From Actinomycetes bacterium (GTDB lineage: Bacteria > Actinomycetota > Actinomycetes > Mycobacteriales > Mycobacteriaceae), in contig JAEXZY010000062.1 of NCBI GenBank assembly GCA_023404955.1, forward strand, positions 10,413 through 74,412: 64,000 nt of DNA, in the 5' to 3' direction. The position numbers and the translations under genes are program-made. This document shows, in pieces, positions 33,505 through 43,657 of this stretch. Numbering within the stretch: the stretch's first letter is position 1; each line of letters begins with the position of its first letter. Below the pieces are notes generated by a model. It was not told the DNA's origin, did not search any database, and saw nothing but the letters and a program-made list of their open reading frames with translations.

Positions 33505-34947
33505 TCAGGCCCCGCGCACGCCTTCTTCGACCTTCTTGCCCAAATCGGGGTCGACGTTGCGCCAGTACTCGAAGACCCGAGACAGCACCGGCTCCTTCAC
33601 GCCGTCGGAGACGTGGCCGACGATGTTCTGCACCAGGCGATCTCGCGCGTCATCGTCGAGGACCTCGCGCACGAGTGTGCCGGCCTGACCCCAGTCGTCG
33701 TCCTCGGCGCGCAACGCATACGCTGCCCGTACCATGTCGCCGTCGGACGCCCAGTGCACCTCCGAGGCCCGGCGCGGATCGGCCTCGGGGCCGCCCATTG
33801 AATTGGGTGCGTACACCGGATCGGTGACGTTGCGGATACGCATCGGCCCGTCCTTGGAGTAGGCGCGCACCTCGACTTTGGGCTCATTGACCGGAATTTG
33901 TTTGTAGTTGACGCCGAGCCGGTGCCGGTGGGCGTCGGCGTAGGAGAAGCCGCGCGCCAACAGCATCTTGTCGGGACTCAGCCCCGTCCCGGGCACGACG
34001 TTGTTCGGCTCGAATGCGGCCTGTTCCATCTGTGCGTGGTAGTCGACGACGTTGCGGTTCAGCGTCATCTTCCCGACCTGCTGCAGCGGGTAGTCGCTGT
34101 GCGGCCACACCTTGGTCAGGTCGAAGGGGTTGAAGCGGTAGGTCTTCGCGTCCTCGAACGGCATGACCTGGACGTGCAGCGTCCAGCTGGGGAAATTGCC
34201 GTCCTCGATAGCGGTGAACAGGTCCCGCTGGTGGTAATCGGCATCCTCGCCGGCCAGCCGGTCGGCGTCCTCCTGGGTCAGATAGTCGATGCCCTGGTCT
34301 GTCTTGAAGTGGTACTTCACCCAGAACAGCTCGTCGTTGGCGTTGACCCAGCTGTAGGTGTGGCTGGAGTAGCCGTTCATGTGGCGCCACGTCTTCGGGA
34401 TGCCACGGTCGCCCATCAACCACGTGACCTGGTGCGCCGACTCCGGCGACAGCGTCCAGAAGTCCCACTGCATGTGGTGGTCGCGCAGATTGGACGCCTG
34501 CATCCGCTTCTGGCTGCGGATGAAATTCTGGAACTTCATCGGGTCACGCAGGAAGAACACCGGGGTGTTGTTGCCGACCATGTCGAAGTTGCCCTCGGAC
34601 GTGTAGAACTTCAGCGAGAACCCGCGCGGATCGCGCCAGGTGTCTGGGCTGCCGCGCTCGCCGGCCACCGTCGAGAACCGGGCCACCATCTCGGTCTTCT
34701 CCCCCGGCTGCAGGAACGCGGCCTTGGTGAATGCGCTGACGTCGTGGGTGACCTCGAACTCGCCGAACGCACCGCCGCCCTTGGCATGGGGCTGACGCTC
34801 CGGGATGCGCTCCCGGTTGAAGTTGGCCATCTGCTCGAGCAGGTAATGGTCCTGCAGCAGGATGGGCCCGTCCGGGCCGACGGTCAGCGAGTGCTCGAGG
34901 CTGGGAACCGGGGCACCACCGTCGGTGGTCGCGTACTTGTCAGACAT
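33505..34947 (-). CDS. katA: Monofunctional heme catalase (clade 3, KatA type)
   Basis: A 480-residue small-subunit heme catalase that splits H2O2. The catalytic His lies in EFEVTHDVSAFTKA (about residue 67), the distal Asn in FDMVGNNTPVFF (about 140) and the proximal heme Tyr in RGFSYADAHRHRLG (about 350). NADPH-binding residues are likely because small-subunit catalases carry it. ATG at 34947. No regulator gene is adjacent. It converges on the ribosomal operon across the 18-bp stem. Confidence 0.93.
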   Translation of the reverse strand: MSDKYATTDGGAPVPSLEHSLTVGPDGPILLQDHYLLEQMANFNRERIPERQPHAKGGGAFGEFEVTHDVSAFTKAAFLQPGEKTEMVARFSTVAGERGSPDTWRDPRGFSLKFYTSEGNFDMVGNNTPVFFLRDPMKFQNFIRSQKRMQASNLRDHHMQWDFWTLSPESAHQVTWLMGDRGIPKTWRHMNGYSSHTYSWVNANDELFWVKYHFKTDQGIDYLTQEDADRLAGEDADYHQRDLFTAIEDGNFPSWTLHVQVMPFEDAKTYRFNPFDLTKVWPHSDYPLQQVGKMTLNRNVVDYHAQMEQAAFEPNNVVPGTGLSPDKMLLARGFSYADAHRHRLGVNYKQIPVNEPKVEVRAYSKDGPMRIRNVTDPVYAPNSMGGPEADPRRASEVHWASDGDMVRAAYALRAEDDDWGQAGTLVREVLDDDARDRLVQNIVGHVSDGVKEPVLSRVFEYWRNVDPDLGKKVEEGVRGA

Positions 34948-35033
34948 CTACTCTCCTGAGGCTGCCGAGCGGCTGCCGGGCTGCGCCGCCGTCCACGCGC
35001 GGCATACCCAGAAGCCGCGAAAACCATCCGCAC

Positions 35034-35510
35034 TCAGGGCCGAGGCGGAGCTTGGGTGTCCGGGCCGGACGGAGCTTCGCCTGGACGCGGGATCTCGATG
35101 ATCTGTCCCGGGCCGAAGGGGCCGGGGAACGAGGGACCGCGCTGGAATCCGCCGGGCGGTGCCATCGGGAACATCGCCGTCCCGGGACGCATCATCATCT
35201 CGTGGCCGCGTTCGGAATCCCGGTGATTGCCGACGGACTTGCCGGTGAAGAAGCCCGCGCCGAAGATCACGACCACGACGAACAGCGAACCGGCGACGAT
35301 GCCGACCCAGGCCGCGACCTTGGTGAGGCGACTGGACCGCTCGACGTACACGGTGTGCGGCGGCATCGGGGAGGACTGGGCGTAGGTGGCCGCGGACTCG
35401 GTGTAGGTGGGTGGCGGCGCGAAGACGGGACCGGTGGCCGGCTCGTTTTGGTCAGGCGGGGGTGACGACGGAGAGGACGAGGGTGTCGACGGAGGCGGTG
35501 TCTCGCTCAT
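35034..35510 (-). CDS. Proline-rich single-pass membrane protein
   Basis: A 158-residue protein with a Pro/Ser-rich cytoplasmic N-terminus (about 1-60), one hydrophobic segment (KVAAWVGIVAGSLFVVVVIF, about 64-83) and an extracytoplasmic tail rich in Met, Pro and Gly. I start at the ATG at 35510 (MSETPPPSTP) rather than nine codons upstream. This architecture is common in mycobacterial proteins of unknown function. It is divergent from the lipoprotein gene. Confidence 0.68.
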   Translation of the reverse strand: MSETPPPSTPSSSPSSPPPDQNEPATGPVFAPPPTYTESAATYAQSSPMPPHTVYVERSSRLTKVAAWVGIVAGSLFVVVVIFGAGFFTGKSVGNHRDSERGHEMMMRPGTAMFPMAPPGGFQRGPSFPGPFGPGQIIEIPRPGEAPSGPDTQAPPRP

Positions 35511-35636
35511 GCGACGATCCTGCACCGCCGCCCACAACGCCGGTTAGATGTTGCCTGAGAATCGGCTATGAGGATGCGCTGGCGGTCGAGCGGCCGTGGG
35601 CATGTTTGCGAAACCTCACCGTCGGGAGAGACGCCC

Positions 35637-36116
35637 ATGATCGGTACTGACCGAATGCGTTGTGAGTCGACATCGGGGCACCTCCTGTTGGTCGTCGCGA
35701 CGGCCTGCACACTCCTCTCCTGCGCCGGCGGCGGACCCGAAGTGGTCACCTCGATCACCTTCGACGGTGAACCACGCACCATCACCACCCGTGATGTGAG
35801 CTGTGTCAGGCAACCCGACGACAGCGTGGTGATCCTGGTGTCCGACGGGCGACGTCGAATGGTCCGCCTGCACATCGGCCGACATCGCCAGATCACGGTG
35901 TTCAAAGCCGGGTTCCGCCACGACGATCTCCGTGGTTTTGTTGCCGATCCGGACGCCGTTGTCGGGACGAGGGTCGACGACACCTACACCGTCCGCGGGC
36001 GGGTGCCGCCGAACGACGGCGAACGCGAGGGACACACCTTCAGCATCGAGACCAGCTGTCCCCGGTATCGCGACGCGACACCGAACGACACCGTGCCGGC
36101 GCTCGGGGTGCCCTGA
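35637..36116 (+). CDS. LpqH (19-kDa antigen)-family lipoprotein
   Basis: A 159-residue lipoprotein precursor. The signal peptide ends in the lipobox LLSC (Cys about residue 28). The mature part matches the mycobacterial LpqH fold: VTSITFDGEPRTITTRDVSC with a conserved disulfide pair (Cys about 61 and a late SC). LpqH proteins are surface-exposed, lipidated antigens of unclear role. I start at ATG 35637 (MIGTDRMRC). Confidence 0.8.
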   Translation: MIGTDRMRCESTSGHLLLVVATACTLLSCAGGGPEVVTSITFDGEPRTITTRDVSCVRQPDDSVVILVSDGRRRMVRLHIGRHRQITVFKAGFRHDDLRGFVADPDAVVGTRVDDTYTVRGRVPPNDGEREGHTFSIETSCPRYRDATPNDTVPALGVP

Positions 36117-36293
36117 CTAGGTTTGTGAATCATCTGCGAAGTTCGCCAGTGGCCTGTGGTCAGCCCCGGCCGCGAATTTGCTAGTCAACCTAACGTCAAT
36201 TTTCTCCCGATTGCTTTTCTGATCTTGGGGTCAAGGCTAAGGTCCACAGTGGGTTGGGGATTCAAGATCACCCAAGGGTAAGAAGGATCGAAG

Positions 36294-36635
36294 ATGGTCA
36301 AGAAAATAGTCGTAGGAGTGATTGCTGCAGGGGCAATCTCGTTGCCCCTCGCGGGGGTTGCCGCAGCCGACCCGGCCACCCCGCCGGGCAACACACCCTC
36401 GGGCCCGGGCAAGGTCTTCAATCTGCCCGATGGCTACAAGAACCCGGGCCAGCTGTTCAGGGCCCTGCGCGATGAGGGCAGGCAGGCCGGGTTTCGCAAT
36501 CTGCCGCAATATCTCCGTTCCGGCCAGTCCGCGTACGGCGAGGTCCGCAGCCCGGGCCAGTTGCTGAAGCAACTGCGCGTGACGCCGCCCCCGGCTGACG
36601 ACGATGGCGGTGACGACGACGGCAGCGACGGCTAG
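36294..36635 (+). CDS. Small secreted protein with acidic Asp/Gly tail
   Basis: A 113-residue precursor with a signal peptide (MVKKIVVGVIAAGAISL..., cleavage after VAAAD near residue 26). The mature protein begins with a Pro/Gly-rich linker, then a Leu/Arg helix-forming stretch (GQLFRALRDEGRQAGF), and ends in an Asp/Gly run. No family recognised. It has its own promoter region (177 bases) and a strong terminator hairpin right after the stop. Confidence 0.65.
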   Translation: MVKKIVVGVIAAGAISLPLAGVAAADPATPPGNTPSGPGKVFNLPDGYKNPGQLFRALRDEGRQAGFRNLPQYLRSGQSAYGEVRSPGQLLKQLRVTPPPADDDGGDDDGSDG

Positions 36636-36640
36636 GCATC

Positions 36641-36688
36641 TCGCAGGTTCTCTGCCCGCATTCCGGGGTGCAGGCAGAGAACCTGCGA
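36641..36688. terminator. 16-bp stem between the secreted-protein gene and the DUF4185 gene
   Basis: TCGCAGGTTCTCTGCC (36641-36656) pairs perfectly with 36673-36688; three more pairs follow after one mismatch, leaving an 8-base loop. It fills the gap between convergent genes and so can terminate both. Confidence 0.7.
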
Positions 36689-37786
36689 TCAGGGCTTGAG
36701 CGGATTCACCGCGAACTGGATGACCCGGTAGGGGCTGCCGCCGCGGGGTGTGGTGTTCCACTGGCTGACGAAGACGCGCACCGCGTCGGGCGTCGAGGCC
36801 GGCGAGAGGTACCCGCCGTAGGGCTGGGCAAGTCGATTGTCTTGCGGCGCAGGCAGATCGTCGGCTTGCTCCGGCCACGGCGCCGCGACGACGACGGTGG
36901 TCACCGGCGCGGTCCCCAACTGCGTCGGATCGTTCGCGACGCGGATCTCCATGTTGCCGGTGCTGGCGTTGAAGTACGACAGCACGGTCTGCCCGTCGAT
37001 CTGGCGCACGCTCATCTCACCGATCCGATCACCCCACAGCGGTGCGGGCGACGTGCCCCAGCCGGCCGGAGACCACGCCTGCCAATGCGCACGATCGGTG
37101 AAGTTCTGCGGCGGTGTCCGATAGAGCGTCAGCGGGCCGGTGCGGTCGAAGTTGTTGGCGACGATGTACACCCAGCCCCGCGGTGAATCCACGGTCGGGA
37201 TCGGGTCGTAGTAGCCGCTGATCTGGGACTGCCCACCTCCGGCGTGGGCGGCATCGCGCGCAGAGCCCGGCACCGTCTCCCAGTTTCCGCGTCCCGCTTC
37301 GGCTTTGACCAGACGAGAGGACTGCGGTCGAAGATCCTTGGTGGTCGTGACGAGCAGATAGTTCTCGCGGTTGATCTCGACGATGCCGGCGGGCAGCTGC
37401 GATGATCCGGGCGGCGTCGGGTCGGCGAGCAGCGGAGTGCCAACGCCGGTCACCCCGTCGTAGCGCACCCCGCCGGGATCCTCGAGCGAACCGTCGACGA
37501 CGTGCAGTGCGATCGGCGAATACCATCCGCCGAATCCGACGCCCTGACCGGCGAAGCTGTCACCGCACACCTGCAGGATGCCGGACGGGAACTGCATGAA
37601 CTCACAGAGATCGGTCGCGCCGATGCCGTAATCGGATGTCGGCGTGCCGGTTCCGGCCACCGGGCCCACGCGTAACACCTGGCCGGGCTGCAGCGGTGGC
37701 AGATCGACCGGGGTGGCGTGTGCGACGGGCGCGAAGACGGCGGCCAGCACTGTCGAGATCGACAGCAGGGCGCCGAGCTCTCGCAC
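36689..37786 (-). CDS. Secreted DUF4185-family protein
   Basis: A 365-residue exported protein: signal peptide about 1-25 (ending APVAHATP), then a five-bladed-propeller-like sequence with repeated Gly-Trp units (GDSFAGQGVGFGGWYSP, RGWVYIVANNFDR, TPAPLWGDRIGE-like stretches), which I associate with DUF4185, a glycosidase-related domain of unknown function. GTG start at 37786 lies three bases after the asd stop on the same strand, so it may be read from the ask-asd transcript. Confidence 0.75.
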   Translation of the reverse strand: MRELGALLSISTVLAAVFAPVAHATPVDLPPLQPGQVLRVGPVAGTGTPTSDYGIGATDLCEFMQFPSGILQVCGDSFAGQGVGFGGWYSPIALHVVDGSLEDPGGVRYDGVTGVGTPLLADPTPPGSSQLPAGIVEINRENYLLVTTTKDLRPQSSRLVKAEAGRGNWETVPGSARDAAHAGGGQSQISGYYDPIPTVDSPRGWVYIVANNFDRTGPLTLYRTPPQNFTDRAHWQAWSPAGWGTSPAPLWGDRIGEMSVRQIDGQTVLSYFNASTGNMEIRVANDPTQLGTAPVTTVVVAAPWPEQADDLPAPQDNRLAQPYGGYLSPASTPDAVRVFVSQWNTTPRGGSPYRVIQFAVNPLKP

Positions 37787-37789
37787 GTG

Positions 37790-38824
37790 CTAGAGCTGGG
37801 CGGCCAACAACTCGGCGATCTGAATGGTGTTCAGCGCCGCACCTTTTCGAAGGTTGTCCCCGGACACGAAGAGCGCGAGTCCGCGATTGTCGGGCACGCC
37901 GGGGTCCTGCCGAATGCGGCCCACCAGGGAATCGTCGATGCCCGCGGCGGCGAGCGGCGTCGGAACGTCGACCAGCGTCACACCGGGCGCCCCGGACAGG
38001 ATCTCGGTGGCTTCGGCGGCCGAAAGCGGCTGTGCGAACTCGACGTTCAGCGACAGCGAATGCCCGGTGTAAACCGGCACCCGCACGCACGTACCCGACA
38101 CCGCGAGGTCCGGGATGCCGAGGATCTTGCGACTCTCGTTGCGCAGCTTCTGATCTTCGTCGGTCTCGCCCGAGCCGTCGTCGACCAGCGACCCGGCCAG
38201 CGGAACCACGTTGAACGCGATCGGCGCCACGTACTTGTTCGGGGCGGGGAACTGCACGGCGCTGCCGTCGTGCACCAGTGCCTGACTGTCGGACACCACG
38301 GCGCTGGCCTGACCGAACAATTCGTCGACACCGGCGAGGCCGCTGCCCGACACCGCCTGGTAGGTCGAGGCGATCATGCGGACCAGGCCGGCCTTGTCGT
38401 GCAGCGGCTTGAGCACCGGCATCGCCGCCATCGTGGTGCAGTTGGGGTTCGCGATGATGCCCTTGGGCCGCACCCCGGCGTCGCGCGCGAAGTTGACCTC
38501 CGAGACCACCAGCGGCACGTCGGGGTCCTTGCGCCACGCCGAGGAGTTGTCGATCACGACGGCGCCCGCGGCGGCGAATCTCGGCGCCTGCACGCGCGAC
38601 ATCGTCGCGCCGGCGGAGAACAGCGCGATGTCGAGACCGGACGGGTCAGCGATCTCGGAGTCTTCGACCTCGATCTCCTGGCCGCGGAACTCCAGCTTCT
38701 TTCCCGCCGAGCGGGCCGAGGCGAAGAACCGGACCTCGGTGGCCGGAAAGTCGCGGTCTGCCAACAGGGTTCGCATGACCTGGCCGACCTGGCCGGTCGC
38801 CCCTACAACACCGATGCTGACCAT
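37790..38824 (-). CDS. asd: Aspartate-semialdehyde dehydrogenase
   Basis: A 344-residue NADP enzyme of the lysine/threonine/methionine and diaminopimelate pathway, reducing aspartyl phosphate. It shows the Rossmann start IGVVGATGQVGQVM, the active-site Cys in IIANPNCTTMAAM (about residue 130) and the C-terminal catalytic His in VPVYTGHSLSLN (about 250). ATG 38824, two bases after the ask stop, so it is co-transcribed with ask. Confidence 0.95.
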   Translation of the reverse strand: MVSIGVVGATGQVGQVMRTLLADRDFPATEVRFFASARSAGKKLEFRGQEIEVEDSEIADPSGLDIALFSAGATMSRVQAPRFAAAGAVVIDNSSAWRKDPDVPLVVSEVNFARDAGVRPKGIIANPNCTTMAAMPVLKPLHDKAGLVRMIASTYQAVSGSGLAGVDELFGQASAVVSDSQALVHDGSAVQFPAPNKYVAPIAFNVVPLAGSLVDDGSGETDEDQKLRNESRKILGIPDLAVSGTCVRVPVYTGHSLSLNVEFAQPLSAAEATEILSGAPGVTLVDVPTPLAAAGIDDSLVGRIRQDPGVPDNRGLALFVSGDNLRKGAALNTIQIAELLAAQL

Positions 38825-38826
38825 TG

Positions 38827-40092
<1,266 letters not shown>

Positions 40093-40178
40093 TGGAGAAC
40101 CTTTCGAACGTGGTGGGATCCCGAACAAGGATAAAGGCTGCGCGCACGTGATTTATTCGCCCCAGTAGCGTCGCCGGG

Positions 40179-40760
40179 GTGACATCCCCCGACCGGTTGG
40201 CCCAGACCTCGGTTCCTCTGCATCCCCCGATCGCCGCTCGCTGGAGTCCGCGGGCGTTCGATCCGAGCGCCGAACTCACCGACGACGACCTGATCGCGCT
40301 GATCGAGGCGGGCCGCTGGGCGCCGACGTGGGGCCGACGCCAGCCGGTGCGGTACGTGGCCGGTCGCCGCGGCGACGAGACCTTCCCGACGCTTGCCGAG
40401 CTGCTGAAACGCGGAAACAGCTACGCCCGGGTGGCCAGCGCGCTGATCCTGCTGTGCGCGGATCAGGGTCCCGACGAGAACACCGCGCAGTACTCCGGCG
40501 TCGATGCAGGGGCCGCCTTGGCCATGATGTCGGTCGAAGCCGTCGCGCGCGGGCTGATCGTGCACCCGATGGCGGGTTTCTACCCCGACCGGGCCGTCGA
40601 GGCGTTCGGCCTGCCCGACGAGTTGCGTCCCCTGATGGTGATCGCGGCCGGCCGGCTCGGCGATCATGCCGACGTCGAACCGGAGATCGCCGAGCGCGAC
40701 CGGATGCCTCGCGAGCGCCTCCCGCTCGACGAGATCGTGCTCAACTGGCCGCTGTCCTGA
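40179..40760 (+). CDS. Nitroreductase-family protein
   Basis: A 193-residue FMN-binding nitroreductase-fold protein. The start IAARWSPRAFDP, WAPTWGRRQP (about 47-56) and the later GAALAMMSVEAVARGL are family features. It probably reduces quinones or nitro compounds with NAD(P)H. GTG start at 40179 lies 86 bases from the divergent ask start. A short palindromic repeat begins 10 bases after its stop. Confidence 0.8.
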   Translation: MTSPDRLAQTSVPLHPPIAARWSPRAFDPSAELTDDDLIALIEAGRWAPTWGRRQPVRYVAGRRGDETFPTLAELLKRGNSYARVASALILLCADQGPDENTAQYSGVDAGAALAMMSVEAVARGLIVHPMAGFYPDRAVEAFGLPDELRPLMVIAAGRLGDHADVEPEIAERDRMPRERLPLDEIVLNWPLS

Positions 40761-40769
40761 TCCGGAACC

Positions 40770-40828
40770 GCCGAGTGTGCGTCCTCATTCGCCTCTCGCG
40801 GCGTGTTGCGGATGAACCCACACACTCG
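40770..40828. repeat. Dispersed intergenic palindromic repeat, copy A
   Basis: GCCGAGTGTGCGTC begins the unit and CGAGTGTG (40772-40779) pairs with CACACTCG (40821-40828). About 48 bases of it recur with few changes at 48443-48490, also after a gene end, so this is a repeated intergenic element of the REP/terminator kind. Confidence 0.6.
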
Positions 40829-40857
40829 CTGCCGTCAGACCGCAGTCGCACGAATCC

Positions 40858-40910
40858 GTTACGCGGACGAAACCTGAGGAAACAGTCCACGTAACAGAGA
40901 CATCGGTAAC
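40858..40910 (+). promoter_or_regulatory. GlnR-type box upstream of amt
   Basis: GTTAC (40858-40862) and GAAAC (40869-40873) are separated by exactly six bases, the consensus arrangement of a GlnR site. Two GTAAC halves follow at 40891-40895 and 40906-40910. GlnR is the OmpR-type nitrogen regulator of actinobacteria and activates amt genes under nitrogen limitation. The match is seen; binding is inferred. Confidence 0.7.
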
Positions 40911-40958
40911 TGTCGGTGAACGGCTCCGCGGCGGAGCCGGTTATCGCAGGAGAAGTCT

Positions 40959-42212
40959 ATGGATACAGGGACGACCGCGTTCATGCTGTGTTGCATCATC
41001 GGCCTCACGCTGATGATCCCCGGCCTCGCGTTGTTCTACGGCGGCATGGTGTCCGTCAAGAGCTCGACCAACATGATGATGATGACCTTCGGCGCGGTCG
41101 CGATCGTCGGCGTGCTGTGGGTGTTGTTCGGTTTCTCGATGGTCTTCGGCACCTCGTACGGCGGGTTCCTCGGCAATCTGACCGAATTCGCCGGGATGAA
41201 GGACCTTCTCGAGACGCAAACCACGATCTCGGGCCTGCCGGTCAGCTTGTTCTCGATCTTCCAGGCGCTCTTCGCCGCGATCACCGTGGCGCTGATCTCC
41301 GGCGCCGTCGCTGACCGCATGAAGTTCGGCGCGTGGATGGGCTTCGCGACGCTGTGGGCGGTGCTGGTCTACTTCCCGGTCGCCCATTGGGTGTTCGCCT
41401 TCGACGGCGTCGTCACCGAGGACTCGGCCGGCGGCTGGATCGCCAACAAGCTCAAGGCCATCGACTTCGCCGGCGGCACCGCGGTGCACATCAACGCCGG
41501 TGCGGCCGCGCTGGCCGTCGCGATCGTGCTGGGCAAGTCGGCCAGCTGGGGTCAGCTGCGCAAGCCGCACAACGTGCCGCTGACGCTGCTGGGCGCCGGG
41601 CTGCTGTGGGCCGGTTGGTATGCGTTCAACGGCGGTTCGGCTCTGGCTGCCGGTAATTCGGCCGCGATCGTCATGGTCACCACGTTCGTCGCCACCTGCG
41701 CTGCGACACTGGCGTGGATCGCCGTGGAGAAGATCAAGGACGGGCACGTGACGGGTGTCGGCGCGGCATCGGGCGCGATCACCGGCCTGGTCGCCATCAC
41801 CCCGGCCTGCGGCGCGGTGACTCCGGTCGGGGCCATCATCCTCGGTGCCATCGCCGGCGCGGTGTGCGTGTACGCCGTCGGTCTCAAGGAACGCTTCGGC
41901 TACGACGATTCTCTCGACGTCGTCGGTGTGCACCTCGTCGGCGGCGTCATCGGCACGCTGCTGATCGGTTTCCTGGCCAGCGACTCGATGCCCAACGCCA
42001 CCAACGGCCTGTTCTACGGCGGCGGATTCGACCAGCTGTGGCGGCAGGCTGTGGCCGCGGGTGCGGTGATGGTCTACTCGTTCGTCGTCGCGGGCATCAT
42101 CGCCTACGCACTCAAGAAGACTGTGGGCATTCGCATTTCAGCGGACGAAGAGGAGAAGGGCATCGACGCGGCATTCCACCGCGAGGCGTCCTACGAACTC
42201 GCCTCCGTCTAA
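40959..42212 (+). CDS. amt: Ammonium transporter (Amt family)
   Basis: A 417-residue polytopic membrane protein with about 11 helices. Amt motifs: GLALFYGGMV near residues 22-31, FVSM-equivalent FGFSMVFG, the pore Trp/Phe gate segment GFATLWAVLVYFPVAHWVF, FAGGTAVHINAGAAA (first pore His about 184) and GVHLVGGVIGTLL (second pore His about 325). It imports NH4+/NH3. A GlnR-type box stands 50-100 bases upstream. The following gene, a type III glutamine synthetase, lies beyond a G/C hairpin on the same strand. Confidence 0.93.
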   Translation: MDTGTTAFMLCCIIGLTLMIPGLALFYGGMVSVKSSTNMMMMTFGAVAIVGVLWVLFGFSMVFGTSYGGFLGNLTEFAGMKDLLETQTTISGLPVSLFSIFQALFAAITVALISGAVADRMKFGAWMGFATLWAVLVYFPVAHWVFAFDGVVTEDSAGGWIANKLKAIDFAGGTAVHINAGAAALAVAIVLGKSASWGQLRKPHNVPLTLLGAGLLWAGWYAFNGGSALAAGNSAAIVMVTTFVATCAATLAWIAVEKIKDGHVTGVGAASGAITGLVAITPACGAVTPVGAIILGAIAGAVCVYAVGLKERFGYDDSLDVVGVHLVGGVIGTLLIGFLASDSMPNATNGLFYGGGFDQLWRQAVAAGAVMVYSFVVAGIIAYALKKTVGIRISADEEEKGIDAAFHREASYELASV

Positions 42213-42226
42213 CACATCACTCGACC

Positions 42227-42260
42227 GGGCGGGGGGGGCCGCCCCCCCCGCCCCCCCCGG
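42227..42260. terminator. All-G/C hairpin with G8 and two C8 tracts between amt and the glutamine synthetase
   Basis: GGGCGGGGGGGG (42227-42238) can pair base for base with CCCCCCCCGCCC (42242-42253) across a 3-base loop; a second C8 run follows (42251-42258). It could act as an attenuator or terminator separating amt from the downstream genes, or be a slippage-prone tract. Homopolymer length may also be a sequencing error. Confidence 0.5.
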
Positions 42261-42329
42261 CCTTTCGATGTGCGGGATGTTTCCGCTACTGATACGTTGA
42301 TTCCTAACAAGAGACACAAGGTGGACGAC

Positions 42330-43640
42330 ATGACCCAGGACCTCGCGGTCGCGGCCGAGAAGACCGGCACCAAATTCATCCTCGCGCTGTTCGTCGATCT
42401 CCGCGGAAAGCCCTGCGCCAAACTGGTTCCCGTCGAGGCGATCGATCTTCTGGCCACCGACGGTGTGGGCTTCGCCGGTTACGCCGTGGGCGCCATGGGC
42501 CAGGAACCCAAGGACCCTGATCTGATGGCTCTGCCGGATCCGGCGTCGTTCACCCCGGTCCCCTTCCTCAAGGAGGGCCTGGCGATCGTGCACTGCGATC
42601 CCCACGTCGACGGCGCACCCTGGCCCTATGCGCCGCGGGTGATCCTGAAGAACCTCGTACAGCGTTGCGCCGACGCCGGTTTCGAGCCGTGGGTGGGCGC
42701 GGAGGTCGAGTACTTCCTGCTGCGCCGCACCGATGATGGTGGCGTCGCGGTCGCCGATGCTGCCGACACCGCGTCGCAGCCGTGCTACGACGCGCGCGGT
42801 GTGACCCGCATGTACGACCACCTGACCGCCGTGTCGGCCGCGATGAACGGTCTCGGCTGGTCCAACTACGCCAACGACCACGAGGACGGCAACGGCCAGT
42901 TCGAGCAGAACTTCACGTTCGCCGACGCGCTGACCACCGCCGATCGCGTCATCACGCTGCGGTACCTGTTGTCGATGATCGCCGCGGACCGCGGCATGAT
43001 CGCGACGTTCATGCCGAAACCGTTCTCCGACAAGACCGGCAGCGGACTGCACCTGCACCTGTCGCTGACCAGCGCCGGCAACGCGGTGTTTCCGGCGCAG
43101 GGTGACGACGGTCGAGGACTCGGATTGTCCGACACCGCCTACGGTTTCATCGGCGGAATCCTCGACCACGCCTGCGCACTGCAGGCCGTGATCGCTCCGA
43201 CGGTCAACTCCTACAAGCGCACCGGTGCGGTCTCCACCCGATCGGGCGCCTCCTGGGCGCCGCGGCTGCCCACCTACGGCGGCAACGACCGCACCCACTA
43301 CATCCGGGTGCCCGACTCCGATCGCGTGGAGCTGCGCGGCGGTGACGGCTCGGCCAACCCGTACCTGGCGATCGCCGCTGCGTTGGGCGCCGGCATCGAC
43401 GGCATCAAACGCAGCACCGATCCGGGTCCGGTGGGGTCGGGTGTCAGCACTCGCCCCCTGCCACCCACGCTGCTGCATGCTGTCGAGGAGCTCGAGAGCG
43501 ACGCCGTCGTCACCGGGGTTCTCGACGCCGCCGGCGACGGGGTCGCCAGCTACTTCGCCGGCATCAAGCGCGAAGAATTCTTCAGCTACCACAGCGCGGT
43601 CAGCCCGTGGGAGATCGACCAGTACCTGACCGCGTTCTGA
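42330..43640 (+). CDS. Type III glutamine synthetase (GlnT / gamma-glutamylmethylamide synthetase-like)
   Basis: A 436-residue glutamine-synthetase-fold ligase. It has the ATP/metal-site elements GAEVEYFLL (about 131-139), NYANDHEDGNGQFEQNF (about 187-203), the HLHLSL strand and the RTGAVSTRSGASWAPR arginine-rich active-site segment. It lacks the long N-terminus of GlnA1. This subfamily includes GmaS, which makes gamma-glutamylmethylamide from methylamine, and the adjacent split glutamate-synthase genes strengthen that option. I start at ATG 42330; GTG 42321 would add three residues. Confidence 0.85.
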   Translation: MTQDLAVAAEKTGTKFILALFVDLRGKPCAKLVPVEAIDLLATDGVGFAGYAVGAMGQEPKDPDLMALPDPASFTPVPFLKEGLAIVHCDPHVDGAPWPYAPRVILKNLVQRCADAGFEPWVGAEVEYFLLRRTDDGGVAVADAADTASQPCYDARGVTRMYDHLTAVSAAMNGLGWSNYANDHEDGNGQFEQNFTFADALTTADRVITLRYLLSMIAADRGMIATFMPKPFSDKTGSGLHLHLSLTSAGNAVFPAQGDDGRGLGLSDTAYGFIGGILDHACALQAVIAPTVNSYKRTGAVSTRSGASWAPRLPTYGGNDRTHYIRVPDSDRVELRGGDGSANPYLAIAAALGAGIDGIKRSTDPGPVGSGVSTRPLPPTLLHAVEELESDAVVTGVLDAAGDGVASYFAGIKREEFFSYHSAVSPWEIDQYLTAF

Positions 43641-43657
43641 CACCACCGGAGGACACC

